Below are positions 21,635-27,792 of a stretch of 27,792 bases of DNA, one piece after another; the first letter of the stretch is position 1; every line of letters begins with the position of its first letter. Below the pieces are notes generated by a model. It was given only the letters and a program-made list of their open reading frames with translations. It searched no databases and was not told where the DNA came from. A program made the translations under genes and the position numbers. The stretch is from the IMG/VR virus record IMGVR_UViG_3300036785_000740, positions 1-27,792 of that record, one strand, 5' to 3'. Source of the DNA: a virus.

Positions 21635-22749
21635 CGCACCAGTGCTCTCACCGTCTCTCGGACCACCAGGGGCTTGTCGGCCGGTCCCTTCTGGTAGCTC
21701 TCTATGAGCTTAGGGCGATGCTCACCAGAGCCCGGGTACCACTGGTTTCGCCAGTGTGCTCCCACGATCCACCGATGGGACCACTCCACCTCATGGCTGT
21801 CACCCTCGTGCTCAGTCCGGGCAGTCGGCTCCCGCAGCCGGATCACCCGTACCTGGGGGATGGACTTCCACCCCTCGCGCTGTGCCCGGCGTCGGATGTT
21901 GCGATCCGGGCTCCAGCTTTCCTCCAGGGCGATCCGCTGGGAGCACAGCGCCCAGAAGGTAGCGAGTACCCGGCGGTCCTCCACCATCGAGGCTTCCATC
22001 TGAGGGTTACTGGCAGGTAACTTGGTGAAGTCTGACGTCTGACTGTCCATCGGCCACTCCATCCCCCCGGTGGGATGTAACCGCAACGGCATGGCAGTCC
22101 GAAACGCATTCCGCTCCTCCATGTCCATCGCCCGCCAGGTGTGGATCAGGTCACGCCAGGCGAAGGTCTCGATCCCCCAACAGGTACCGATCAGGGTCTC
22201 GACGGGGCACCACAGGTAGGCGGTGGTGTAGATCTCGCCCCCCGACTCGGCATCCAGGCCGGGGATAGAGCGGGCGAAGACGACGAACCCGGTCGGACAG
22301 GGAGGCTCCGGGATACAGTCCGGGATGGTGGGGTACATGGCCTTGATCACCTGGGTCATCTCGGTCGAGACCCAGAACAACTCAGCCTGGCGGAAGGCAC
22401 CCTCCATCCAGACACGCGCTGCCTCATCGTCCACCACGCTGGGCGCCCCGCCATCATCCTGAATGGGGCGCCGACCCTGACCGGCGAAGCGGCGCTGCCA
22501 GACACCCGGCTCTGACCACCACTCCACCATCTGGTGGCGGATGTGGACGACGTCAGCGGGCTGGAGCGAGGTCTCCAGCACGCTCTGGGGGATAGGGTTG
22601 CTCTGCTCATGGTCCAGCATGGACTGGTGGATCATCTCCCGTTCCGCCACAACCCGCTCGTTGGCGTCCACCGGGGCCTGGTGGGGACTGAGCAGCACGG
22701 CCGAGGTGTGCTTGCCCCTAGTCCCGACCACCCTCGCATCCCGCTTCAC
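21631..22749 (-). CDS. Conserved actinobacterial protein with SHRWIVxxHWRNQWYP motif
   Basis: A 372-residue protein whose C-terminal part carries EVEWSHRWIVGAHWRNQWYP and ADKPLVVRETVRALVR. I know these signatures from uncharacterised proteins on actinobacterial plasmids, integrative elements and phages. The region VEDRRVLATFWALCSQRIA, followed by a basic RRRAQREGW, also belongs to this family. A replication- or maintenance-related role is only a guess from its company with the ParB-like gene. The open frame extends further up, but GTG 22749 overlaps the ParB-like stop as GTGA and is preferred. Function unknown. Confidence 0.8.
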   Translation of the reverse strand: MKRDARVVGTRGKHTSAVLLSPHQAPVDANERVVAEREMIHQSMLDHEQSNPIPQSVLETSLQPADVVHIRHQMVEWWSEPGVWQRRFAGQGRRPIQDDGGAPSVVDDEAARVWMEGAFRQAELFWVSTEMTQVIKAMYPTIPDCIPEPPCPTGFVVFARSIPGLDAESGGEIYTTAYLWCPVETLIGTCWGIETFAWRDLIHTWRAMDMEERNAFRTAMPLRLHPTGGMEWPMDSQTSDFTKLPASNPQMEASMVEDRRVLATFWALCSQRIALEESWSPDRNIRRRAQREGWKSIPQVRVIRLREPTARTEHEGDSHEVEWSHRWIVGAHWRNQWYPGSGEHRPKLIESYQKGPADKPLVVRETVRALVR

Positions 22750-23645
22750 TCCGGCACCGGCCAGGCCATCCGGTTGGTGGGGGTGTACGTCCACTTCAAC
22801 TGGCGTACCGACTCACCCTGGCGCCATTTATTCCAGGCCGTGAGCACGTAGGCCACGTAGCGGTAGTCCGGGGCACGGCCCCGGGTGTGGCGGGTAGCGG
22901 CGTCCTCCAGACACCACTCCCGCAGCCGCCAGATGGGATTGTCGGCCCTCAGGTCAGTGCCGTCCAGCCAGGACTGGAAGAAGATGCTGACCTCCTGAGC
23001 GATGTTCGGGTCATCGATCTGAAGCAGCCGGTGATAGATGGCGAGGGTGGACCCGGCCCTGACCTTCAGGCTGTTGACGTGCTTGGTGATCCTGGAAGCC
23101 TGATCCGGCAGGTTGCTGTTGCGCTCGTACAGGGCCAGCAACTGGCGGAAGGTGGGCCGCTGGGAGGGCTCCCCATAGTGGGCCACGCCGGTCATCTCGG
23201 CGTACTCCATGCGGTGCAGCCAGACCAGGGCGCCCGCCACGTAGGTGTAGTAGGGCACGCCCCGGCGCTTTAGCTGGTCGCCCAGGGACCGAGCCAGGCC
23301 GGTGTCCATGACCTCCTGCGCTTTGGCGGGTACCCCCCGCAGGACGATGAAGCGAGCAGGTATGCCCGCCACCACCACGGCCGAGAGCCGGTGCTGGCCG
23401 TTGAGCAGGGTGCCGTTCTCATCGAAGACGATGGCATCCCCGGTCAGTTCCCACTCCCCACGCTGGAGTATCTGGGCGTACTGGAGGACACGGGTCTCCC
23501 GCAGGTCACGGTTGTCCACGTTCCCCTCCAACCACTTCTGGGCTTGAGCCGGTGTCACGTCCATGATGCGGACGGTCTCCTTGCCGGTGACCTTCCCGGC
23601 GATCTTCCCGTTCTGGTTCGTGCCAGTAGTGGTTGTGGTAGTCAT
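22746..23645 (-). CDS. ParB-like nuclease-domain protein
   Basis: A 299-residue protein with a ParB/Srx-like N-terminal region: IMDVTPAQAQKWLEGN, a helical LQYAQILQRGEWELTG, then the hallmark LLNGQHRLSAVVVAGIPA and FIVLRGVPAKAQEVMDTG. The GQHRL-type motif is the CTPase/nuclease box of the ParB-like phage family. The C-terminal half is helical. Such proteins are usually tied to DNA metabolism in the phage, but no ParA partner is visible, so partitioning is not implied. The ATG overlaps the upstream stop (ATGA) with GAAGAGGGCAGG upstream. Confidence 0.85.
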   Translation of the reverse strand: MTTTTTTGTNQNGKIAGKVTGKETVRIMDVTPAQAQKWLEGNVDNRDLRETRVLQYAQILQRGEWELTGDAIVFDENGTLLNGQHRLSAVVVAGIPARFIVLRGVPAKAQEVMDTGLARSLGDQLKRRGVPYYTYVAGALVWLHRMEYAEMTGVAHYGEPSQRPTFRQLLALYERNSNLPDQASRITKHVNSLKVRAGSTLAIYHRLLQIDDPNIAQEVSIFFQSWLDGTDLRADNPIWRLREWCLEDAATRHTRGRAPDYRYVAYVLTAWNKWRQGESVRQLKWTYTPTNRMAWPVPE

Positions 23646-23998
23646 CCTGCCCTCTTCCGTGTCTTCTTGACCGGCTCAGGTATCTCCCCGCCGATCTGGT
23701 TGATCTCCTCCAGTCTGCCACGCAGCACAGAAAATAGGGACTCACGGAAGATCACCTTCGGGATGCCTTTTTGCATGTAGCCATCCACGTACAGGTAGCG
23801 CCGCCCCATGACCTGACCCTTGAAATCCACGTTGTCGTGGCGCTCAGTGCCACAGCGGGTGCAGCGCAGGGACAGCCGCCAGCCGTACAGGGGCGGTGCC
23901 AGATCGATGGGGGCGAACTCGTCCCAGGCGTGCCCGTAGCTGCGACAGCGGACGTAGGTGTTGTCCAACGGAGTGTCGATCCGGGTCACAGTCGCCAT
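23642..23998 (-). CDS. Zinc-ribbon phage protein
   Basis: A 118-residue protein, first gene of the leftward operon. It has YVRCRSYGHAWDEFAPIDL followed by LRCTRCGTERHDNVDFKG: a Cys with RSYGHAWD, then CxxC, a zinc-ribbon signature frequent in actinophage proteins. The C-terminus is helical and basic (VKKTRKRAG). The start is decided by CTGGAGGGATC directly before ATG 23998; the open frame extends to 24166 but that part is upstream noise. Function unknown. Confidence 0.85.
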   Translation of the reverse strand: MATVTRIDTPLDNTYVRCRSYGHAWDEFAPIDLAPPLYGWRLSLRCTRCGTERHDNVDFKGQVMGRRYLYVDGYMQKGIPKVIFRESLFSVLRGRLEEINQIGGEIPEPVKKTRKRAG

Positions 23999-24056
23999 GA
24001 TCCCTCCAGGTTCCAGCCTCGGCGGATTTTTCGCGGATGCTAGCAGCCGGAGCCAC

Positions 24057-24086
24057 TGGACAGCCGTCCGGTTAGCGTGTAAGGCT
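24057..24086 (+). promoter_or_regulatory. Promoter-like element upstream of the LysM lipoprotein
   Basis: TGGACA (24057-24062), one mismatch from the -35 consensus, is followed after 17 bases by TAAGGC(T) at 24080-24086, a weak -10. It points rightward to ATG 24181, leaving a ~90-base leader, and lies in the divergent gap between the leftward operon (starting 23998) and the lipoprotein gene. On the opposite strand TAGCAT (24037-24042) could be a -10 for the leftward operon, but I see no good -35. Confidence 0.35.
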
Positions 24087-24180
24087 GCCGGACCAACTAC
24101 GGAGAGGAGACGCCCCTCACACCTACCTGGGTTCGCACACGCGTTCCCGCCTCGCAAGTCCCCCAAGTGATCGGAGACCC

Positions 24181-24873
24181 ATGAAGCGGCTCACTTTACT
24201 TGCCGCTGGCGCTCTGGGCGCCAGCGTCTTCTTTGCCACAGGTTGCGGAGGACGATCCACAGCTTCTGCACACCCTGTGGAAAACCTTGTGGAAAACCCA
24301 CCTGCCTCTACCAGCGTGAGCACCGTGGTCCCGGCCAGTGGTTCGCCCCCAAGGGCTGTCCCGATCCTGACGGCGCAGACCCCGACCCTCCCACAGGTGA
24401 CCGTTGTGGCAGGCGATACCTTATGGGGGATCGGGATCCGCACCTCTCGGACGTGGCAAGCCCTGGCGAGCTTCAACCACATACCGAATCCCAATCTCAT
24501 CTATGTGGGTCAGGTGGTCACGATCCCCGATGGATCCGCCGTACCTGCCCCCGTCGTCGTACCCGCTCCTGCACTCCGCTACACCCCTCCTGTGTCCCAC
24601 TCGGCTCCTGTGGTGACTTATACACCACCTCCGAAGCCTGCGGTACGCAGTGCCGGGGCGCCTGGCAGCTTCCAGGCGTGTGTGGCGATGAGGGAGTCAG
24701 GAAACGGGTCGGGGTCCAGCAACATCTACGGCTTCCTCCAAGGCACATGGAGCAGCCTGGGCCTTTCCGGCTCGCCCGGATCCGCCTCCAGGGGGCAGCA
24801 GGACGCTGCCTTCGCCATGCTGTACGCCAAGGACGGGAAGGCGCCTTGGGGTCCCTACGATGGATGCAGCTAG
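24181..24873 (+). CDS. Lipoprotein with LysM and Rpf/transglycosylase-like domain
   Basis: A 230-residue secreted lipoprotein that would cut or remodel peptidoglycan. The signal region has a basic start (MKR), a hydrophobic core, and a lipobox ending FATGC (C22 is the lipidation site). LysM at ~72-116: VTVVAGDTLWGIG, then LIYVGQVVTIP. A Pro-rich linker follows. The last ~65 residues form a resuscitation-promoting-factor/transglycosylase-like domain: ACVAMRESGNGSGSSNIYGF, then GTWSSLG and APWGPYDGC. E172 in the RESGNG box is the expected catalytic acid, and C167 with C229 may form a disulfide. It could serve infection, lysis or surface modification of the host (superinfection effects). Monocistronic: divergent from the upstream genes and closed by a terminator. 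Confidence 0.9.
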   Translation: MKRLTLLAAGALGASVFFATGCGGRSTASAHPVENLVENPPASTSVSTVVPASGSPPRAVPILTAQTPTLPQVTVVAGDTLWGIGIRTSRTWQALASFNHIPNPNLIYVGQVVTIPDGSAVPAPVVVPAPALRYTPPVSHSAPVVTYTPPPKPAVRSAGAPGSFQACVAMRESGNGSGSSNIYGFLQGTWSSLGLSGSPGSASRGQQDAAFAMLYAKDGKAPWGPYDGCS

Positions 24874-24895
24874 CATCCATCGTATAGTCTGATGG

Positions 24896-24936
24896 AAAAT
24901 CCCCCCTGGCTGGCGCTCAGTTCAGGGGGGATTTTT
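24896..24936 (+). terminator. Strong bidirectional-type terminator
   Basis: AAAATCCCCCCTG (24896-24908) pairs with CAGGGGGGATTTT (24923-24935), a 13-bp stem with a 14-base loop. The T-run follows on the + strand; on the opposite strand the AAAA foot makes a T-run too. It closes the lipoprotein gene and lies 17 bases before the next ATG. Confidence 0.88.
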
Positions 24937-24940
24937 CCCG

Positions 24941-24952
24941 TACACTGAGACC
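24941..24952 (+). promoter_or_regulatory. TANNNT -10-like box immediately upstream of ATG (leaderless start)
   Basis: TACACT (24941-24946) ends six bases before ATG 24953. The spacing to the ATG places the transcription start at, or within a few bases of, the ATG, as in leaderless mRNAs common in actinobacteria. No Shine-Dalgarno sits before the ATG, which is consistent. A -35 would fall inside the terminator stem-loop and is not evident. Confidence 0.4.
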
Positions 24953-25750
24953 ATGAGCGCCAGCCCGGAGACCCGCTTCTCGGTCATCGCTGAGATCACC
25001 CGTCGCATGAAGACCGACAAGGTCCACCAGTTCGGGGACGACCCCGACGAGTCCCTGTCCGACCTCATGAACTTCTGCGTGGGGGTGCGGAGCGGCCAGC
25101 AGTTGTTCATCGTCTACAACGGCCCCGGCCCCCTGAGCGCCCGCTACTGCGGCTACTGGAGTGCTCTGTTCCTGGGCTGTGACGAGATCTTCTGCGTGGC
25201 CGACACCCGCATGAAGACCTATGACCCTGAACCCGATGACCCGCACGCGCTGGTGCCCCAGAGTGACGAGGTGCGGCAGGAGGAGTTCTACCGCAACCAC
25301 CCGGAGTTCTATCCTGGCTCCCTGAGCGACGAGTGGGAGAGCGGGCAGCGGGAGGGCATCCAAGAGGCCATCCAGATCTGCCGCTACCCCTTCCTGGGAC
25401 CGGCCACCATCGCCACCTACGAGTACGTCCGCACCGGCAGCAAGATCGTGTGGGGCAAGGTGTGGGAGCACAGCGACAACACCGGGGCCATCGATGACTA
25501 CATCAAGGAGGGCTACCGCAAGCGGCGCCAGGTCCAGCCCGAGATGACCGACTTGATCGGCCGCATCCACGCCGACATGGCGAAGGAGGGCTTTCCGCCG
25601 GAGGAGCGGCCCTACTGGACCGACCGGGGTGTGGCGAAAATGGTGTCGAGCCTGGAGGGCGTCTTCTGCGTCCAGCACCTGAGCCAGATCCCGGGACTGC
25701 CCGACGTCACCTTCAGCCAGGGCGAAGAGATCGACCCCGACAGCCTGTGA
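24953..25750 (+). CDS. Protein of unknown function, first of a four-gene rightward operon
   Basis: A 265-residue acidic protein, with no domain I can name. Features: a helical N-terminus (TRFSVIAEITRRMKTDK), a hydrophobic segment (QLFIVYNGPGPLSARYCGYW) and an alpha/beta pattern throughout, with LGCDEIFCVADTRMKTY and DLIGRIHADMAKEGFPPEER. It has no transmembrane helix. It is GTGA-coupled to the next gene and lacks a Shine-Dalgarno. It could be an enzyme, but no catalytic motif is obvious. Confidence 0.8.
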   Translation: MSASPETRFSVIAEITRRMKTDKVHQFGDDPDESLSDLMNFCVGVRSGQQLFIVYNGPGPLSARYCGYWSALFLGCDEIFCVADTRMKTYDPEPDDPHALVPQSDEVRQEEFYRNHPEFYPGSLSDEWESGQREGIQEAIQICRYPFLGPATIATYEYVRTGSKIVWGKVWEHSDNTGAIDDYIKEGYRKRRQVQPEMTDLIGRIHADMAKEGFPPEERPYWTDRGVAKMVSSLEGVFCVQHLSQIPGLPDVTFSQGEEIDPDSL

Positions 25751-26073
25751 GACTACCAGTCCTCATCTACCCCACCCTGTGGTGGTCCTCGGACCGCCGC
25801 CAGTTCGGTTGCCCGATAGAGGTGAACATCCACACCGCCCGCCACCATGTGCTATGGCGTCCGTTCTCGGGGTCACAGGCGTACGACTGGGAACGAGGCT
25901 GCTGGACGGGGATCATCGACCCGGCCCGGTTGAGAACTGACGGCTTCGACCAGGATAACTTTGACCTGAACCTGATCCGGGTCAAACGATGGGTTGTCTC
26001 CCCACAACAACCCGAGGTGTGGGAGACCCTGCACCGGGCTTGGCCTCACTGGCCCCGCCGACGCCTCCCATGA
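25747..26073 (+). CDS. Small Trp-rich protein of unknown function
   Basis: A 108-residue basic protein with many tryptophans (LIYPTLWWSSDRRQFGCPIE, LWRPFSGSQAYDWERGCW, then VWETLHRAWPHWPRRR). GTG overlaps the upstream stop as GTGA, and ATGA couples it to the next gene. I recognise no family. The compact Trp pattern suggests a folded domain rather than disorder. Confidence 0.75.
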   Translation: MRLPVLIYPTLWWSSDRRQFGCPIEVNIHTARHHVLWRPFSGSQAYDWERGCWTGIIDPARLRTDGFDQDNFDLNLIRVKRWVVSPQQPEVWETLHRAWPHWPRRRLP

Positions 26074-26426
26074 GCGGGAGCAGCGGTCCGAGCTACCGGA
26101 TCTCCCGACCCCGTGACCCGGTCGTCTGGGAGTACACCACCAAGACCAGACGCCACCTGGCCCTGGACAACGTGGGACACACCGCCTGTGGCCGGAGCGT
26201 GGCGGGCATGGAGGTGGTGGAACAGGCCCGCTTCCCCTGGAACTGGGACATGCCACTCGGCTGTGGCACCTGCTGGCGGGTGATGAACAGTGGGGGCCTG
26301 GGCTTCTGGGTCACCCCCCGGGGCACCATCTTGACGAGGGACTTCGTATGTCTCCGGGAGCCAGTACAGGTACCAGAGCAGGAACCGGGCATCGACGCCA
26401 TGCACTGGTACCCCCTGGATGACTGA
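26070..26426 (+). CDS. Small protein with CGxxxC-type cysteines
   Basis: A 118-residue protein coupled to the previous gene by ATGA. Segments include WEYTTKTRRHLALDNVGH, HTACGRSVAGMEVVEQAR and MPLGCGTCWRVMNSGGLG. The spaced Cys and His residues (H-x2-CGR, then CGTCW) resemble a zinc-binding motif seen in small actinophage and actinobacterial proteins. No molecular function can be given. Confidence 0.75.
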   Translation: MSGSSGPSYRISRPRDPVVWEYTTKTRRHLALDNVGHTACGRSVAGMEVVEQARFPWNWDMPLGCGTCWRVMNSGGLGFWVTPRGTILTRDFVCLREPVQVPEQEPGIDAMHWYPLDD

Positions 26427-26432
26427 GCCCCG

Positions 26433-26885
26433 ATGAGTAACCCCCCCGGCCCCTGGCGGTGGGAGAAGCGTAACGGCTTCTGGTGGCACATCCACCCGGA
26501 GCAGAACATCCACGATGGCCCCTACACCTGGACCGAACTGAACCTGGGTCTGGGCCACGACGTCCACTACTACGACCGTGACGGTGAACCGATTCCGGCC
26601 CTGGTGGCCTCCGAGTTGCTGGCCGACTACGAGTACAAGGTGGTGGCGAAGGATGTCTTCGTCATGGCCGACCAACCAGTGGAGGTGTCCACCGTGTGGC
26701 TGGGCCTGGATCACAACTTTTGGCCCGATTGGCCCGGGGGGCCGGTGAAGATCTTTGAGACCATGATTTTCGGCGGCAAGCTCGACCTGGAACAGTGGCG
26801 CTACTCCAGTGAGGGGGAGGCCATAGCCGGTCACACCGACGCCGTCAAGCTCCTCCACGCCGCCTACGCATCTCCAGATCGATGA
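26433..26885 (+). CDS. GPWRWE-domain protein fused to a phage FETM-domain
   Basis: A 150-residue protein. The N-terminal ~35 residues (NPPGPWRWEKRNGFWWHIHP) match the start of the leftward gene at 20300-20695. The C-terminal ~75 residues contain STVWLGLDHNFWPDWPGGPV, KIFETMIFGGKLDLEQWRYS and EAIAGHTDAVKLLHAA, the core of a small conserved phage family (STVWLGLDH, FETMxFGG, RYxxExxAxxGH) of unknown role. Start ATG 26433 is not coupled to the preceding gene (7-base gap). Last gene of the operon; it converges with the leftward gene at 26927. Confidence 0.8.
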   Translation: MSNPPGPWRWEKRNGFWWHIHPEQNIHDGPYTWTELNLGLGHDVHYYDRDGEPIPALVASELLADYEYKVVAKDVFVMADQPVEVSTVWLGLDHNFWPDWPGGPVKIFETMIFGGKLDLEQWRYSSEGEAIAGHTDAVKLLHAAYASPDR

Positions 26886-26926
26886 CTGAGCCCTGTCCCC
26901 TAGTTGGTCACGTCCGATTCTCTCCC

Positions 26927-27319
26927 CTACTTCTTCTTCTTCACCTGGGTCCACTCGGTGACGTGGAACCTCCCGAAGCCCTGAGACCGGGCCGCTCCAA
27001 TGCCCATCTGCTCAGCCTTGAGCCAGATGATGGCCCACTCTTTTTCGGTGAAGAGGTAGTCGGTCCAGACCGAGGCTGACACCTTGGCGTCGTAGACGAC
27101 TTCCTCCACCGTGATGCCAGCCTTGTGGTTGTAATCGGCGGGGATGAACCGGGTGTGGAGATCGTCGTGCTCAGTGCGGCCCAAGGGCAGGATGTCGTCC
27201 TGCACCATGATGTGCTCAGCCGAGAAGGAGATGACGCCCTTGCCGGTGGTGCCGAACTTCTTGTCCAGCAGGTTGGCGGCACGGGCGACCGAGACCGCCT
27301 CCTTGAGACACGCCTTCAG
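26927..27319 (-). CDS. C-terminal half of a frameshifted phage protein with RAMP-like Gly loop
   Basis: About 130 residues from a CTG at 27319 that overlaps the upstream stop (CTGA); no ATG, GTG or TTG occurs earlier in the frame, and the first ATG (27208) would discard well-formed sequence. It begins GRHLKACLKEAVSVARA if read back into the frame, and ends GIGAARSQGFGRFHVTEW then TQVKKKK. In the phage family I recall, this part continues directly from the upstream gene's product: a GR-x-LKA-x-LKEA helix follows an ...FLxG turn. The Gly-rich loop resembles that of RAMP proteins. See the finding on the split gene. Confidence 0.7.
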   Translation of the reverse strand: MKACLKEAVSVARAANLLDKKFGTTGKGVISFSAEHIMVQDDILPLGRTEHDDLHTRFIPADYNHKAGITVEEVVYDAKVSASVWTDYLFTEKEWAIIWLKAEQMGIGAARSQGFGRFHVTEWTQVKKKK

Positions 27320-27633
27320 ATGTCGGCCCTCAGGAAGATCTCATCGGTGCCGTTGCGCCTGATCGGCCGGAAGCCATTTACGTGGCGGTCGGCCATCTCT
27401 TTGGTGGCTTCAGTGGCGGCAGCTTCGTCGGAGACCAGGGGATCCTGGGCGAAGATGCGGGTGACCTCAGCCTCGATCTCAAGCTCGTCGGTGAATCCCG
27501 CCTTGGCCCTCAGCCAGTTCCTGACCACGTCAGGGTTGCGAGGGGTGCCACCGTGGAGATTAGCCACGGTGAACGCCACTCGGTACTGGTAGGGCCAAAC
27601 GAGATCAATATATTCGTCAAAGGGTCCGGGCAT
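27316..27633 (-). CDS. N-terminal half of the same frameshifted protein
   Basis: A 105-residue protein from ATG 27633 (CGAGAGGAAAAAACC upstream). It reads YQYRVAFTVANLHGGTPRNP, then VVRNWLRAKAGFTDELEIEA and HVNGFRPIRRNGTDEIFL. The end (RADI) is reached just before the other half begins in the -1 frame. The gene at 26927-27319 appears to be the missing C-terminus, so the two would make a ~235-residue protein. First gene of a leftward transcription unit reaching the window's right end. The longer open frame up to 27720 is Pro-rich repeat sequence and is not preferred. Confidence 0.75.
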   Translation of the reverse strand: MPGPFDEYIDLVWPYQYRVAFTVANLHGGTPRNPDVVRNWLRAKAGFTDELEIEAEVTRIFAQDPLVSDEAAATEATKEMADRHVNGFRPIRRNGTDEIFLRADI

Positions 27634-27651
27634 GGTTTTTTCCTCTCGGGT

Positions 27652-27763
27652 TGGATTGTCGGGGTGGGGCTGGGGCGGCCTGGCCCGGTCAGTCAGGAGG
27701 GGCTTGGGACGGGCTGGCACGGGTTGTCAGGAGCAGGAAGGGTGGGACTGGGGCGGGTTGTCA
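27652..27763 (-). repeat. 34-bp imperfect tandem repeat, three full units and a partial fourth
   Basis: On the reverse strand the units start at 27763, 27729, 27695 and 27661, an exact 34-base period. Core of each: TGACAACCCG (units 1 and 2), TGACTGACCG (unit 3) and CGACAATCCA (unit 4), followed by xxCCAG and C-rich sequence ending YTCC or ACCC. The last unit runs into the ribosome-binding site of the leftward gene at 27633. The + strand carries G-runs in every unit. Confidence 0.75.
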
Positions 27764-27781
27764 GGGTGGGGGTGGGTCGGG
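27661..27781 (+). other. Cluster of G-quadruplex motifs
   Basis: On the + strand, four runs of at least three G with loops of at most seven bases occur at 27699-27723, 27740-27757 and 27764-27781. A fourth site at 27661-27678 has three GGGG runs but ends in GG. These lie in, or just upstream of, the 34-bp repeats, on the template-opposite strand of the leftward gene. Sequence potential only; folding is not shown. Confidence 0.6.
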
Positions 27782-27792
27782 TCGGTCTAGGG

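Noticed and set aside
23999-24166. Extension of the zinc-ribbon gene to a start at 24166
   Set aside because: The divergent intergenic region and its promoter-like sequences lie there, and ATG 23998 has a strong Shine-Dalgarno.
24270-24300. Pair of DnaA-box-like TGTGGAAAA repeats
   Set aside because: Each differs from the consensus, and the repeats encode the sequence VENLVEN within the lipoprotein gene; no other origin features are present.
27652-27763. CRISPR array
   Set aside because: Units are directly adjacent with a 34-base period and only partial similarity; there are no distinct spacers and no cas genes nearby.
1-27792. tRNA or rRNA genes
   Set aside because: I found no T-loop/anticodon arrangement that could fold as tRNA; GTTCGA-type matches fall inside genes (e.g. 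9474).

Overview
The window reads as part of the genome of a tailed bacteriophage (or a closely related prophage) of an actinobacterium. The phage origin rests on a family-A DNA polymerase, a RecA-type recombinase, two resolvases, a Cas4-like exonuclease, DUF3310 and a contiguous baseplate/tail-fibre block. The gp25-like wedge protein, the J-like protein and the tail protein I-like protein together suggest a contractile tail. The actinobacterial host is inferred from a WhiB-type regulator, a LysM lipoprotein with an Rpf-like domain, high GC, frequent GTG starts and several small families I know mainly from actinobacteria and their phages.

Layout. (1) Positions 1-7268, rightward: replication/recombination genes (DNA polymerase C-terminus, RecA, HJ-resolvase-like nuclease, WhiB, Cas4-like nuclease, RuvC-like resolvase). 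Many small genes lie among them, coupled by ATGA/GTGA overlaps. One of these, at 6252-6473, strongly resembles the Acb2 family of anti-CBASS cyclic-nucleotide sponges. (2) 7290-9440, rightward: small proteins of unknown role, an HNH endonuclease, and a gene interrupted by an in-frame amber codon. (3) 9447-18455, rightward: two paralogous tail proteins, gp25-like and J-like baseplate proteins, two paralogous fibre proteins, a ~1026-residue tail I-like protein with probable carbohydrate-binding modules (apparently starting at ACG), and a small membrane protein. A promoter-like element and a strong terminator follow. (4) 18667-19862, rightward: a protein with a SAP-like domain and a small HTH protein. 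(5) 19840-23998, leftward: a ParB-like protein, a conserved actinobacterial protein, an Ig-like protein and small Cys-rich proteins. (6) 24181-26885, rightward: the LysM/Rpf-like lipoprotein, a terminator, then four genes of mostly unknown function. (7) 26927-27633, leftward: a gene apparently split by a one-base frameshift, preceded by 34-bp repeats that form G-quadruplex motifs on the + strand.

The most interesting points are the Acb2-like protein, the amber-interrupted gene, the probable ACG start, the frameshifted gene whose C-terminal Gly-rich loop recalls RAMP proteins, the 34-bp G4-forming repeat, and a run of unusually long gene overlaps (2780-4843). Several of these could be sequence errors or real programmed events, and I say which observation would decide. 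Family assignments come from motif recognition by eye; no database search was run.
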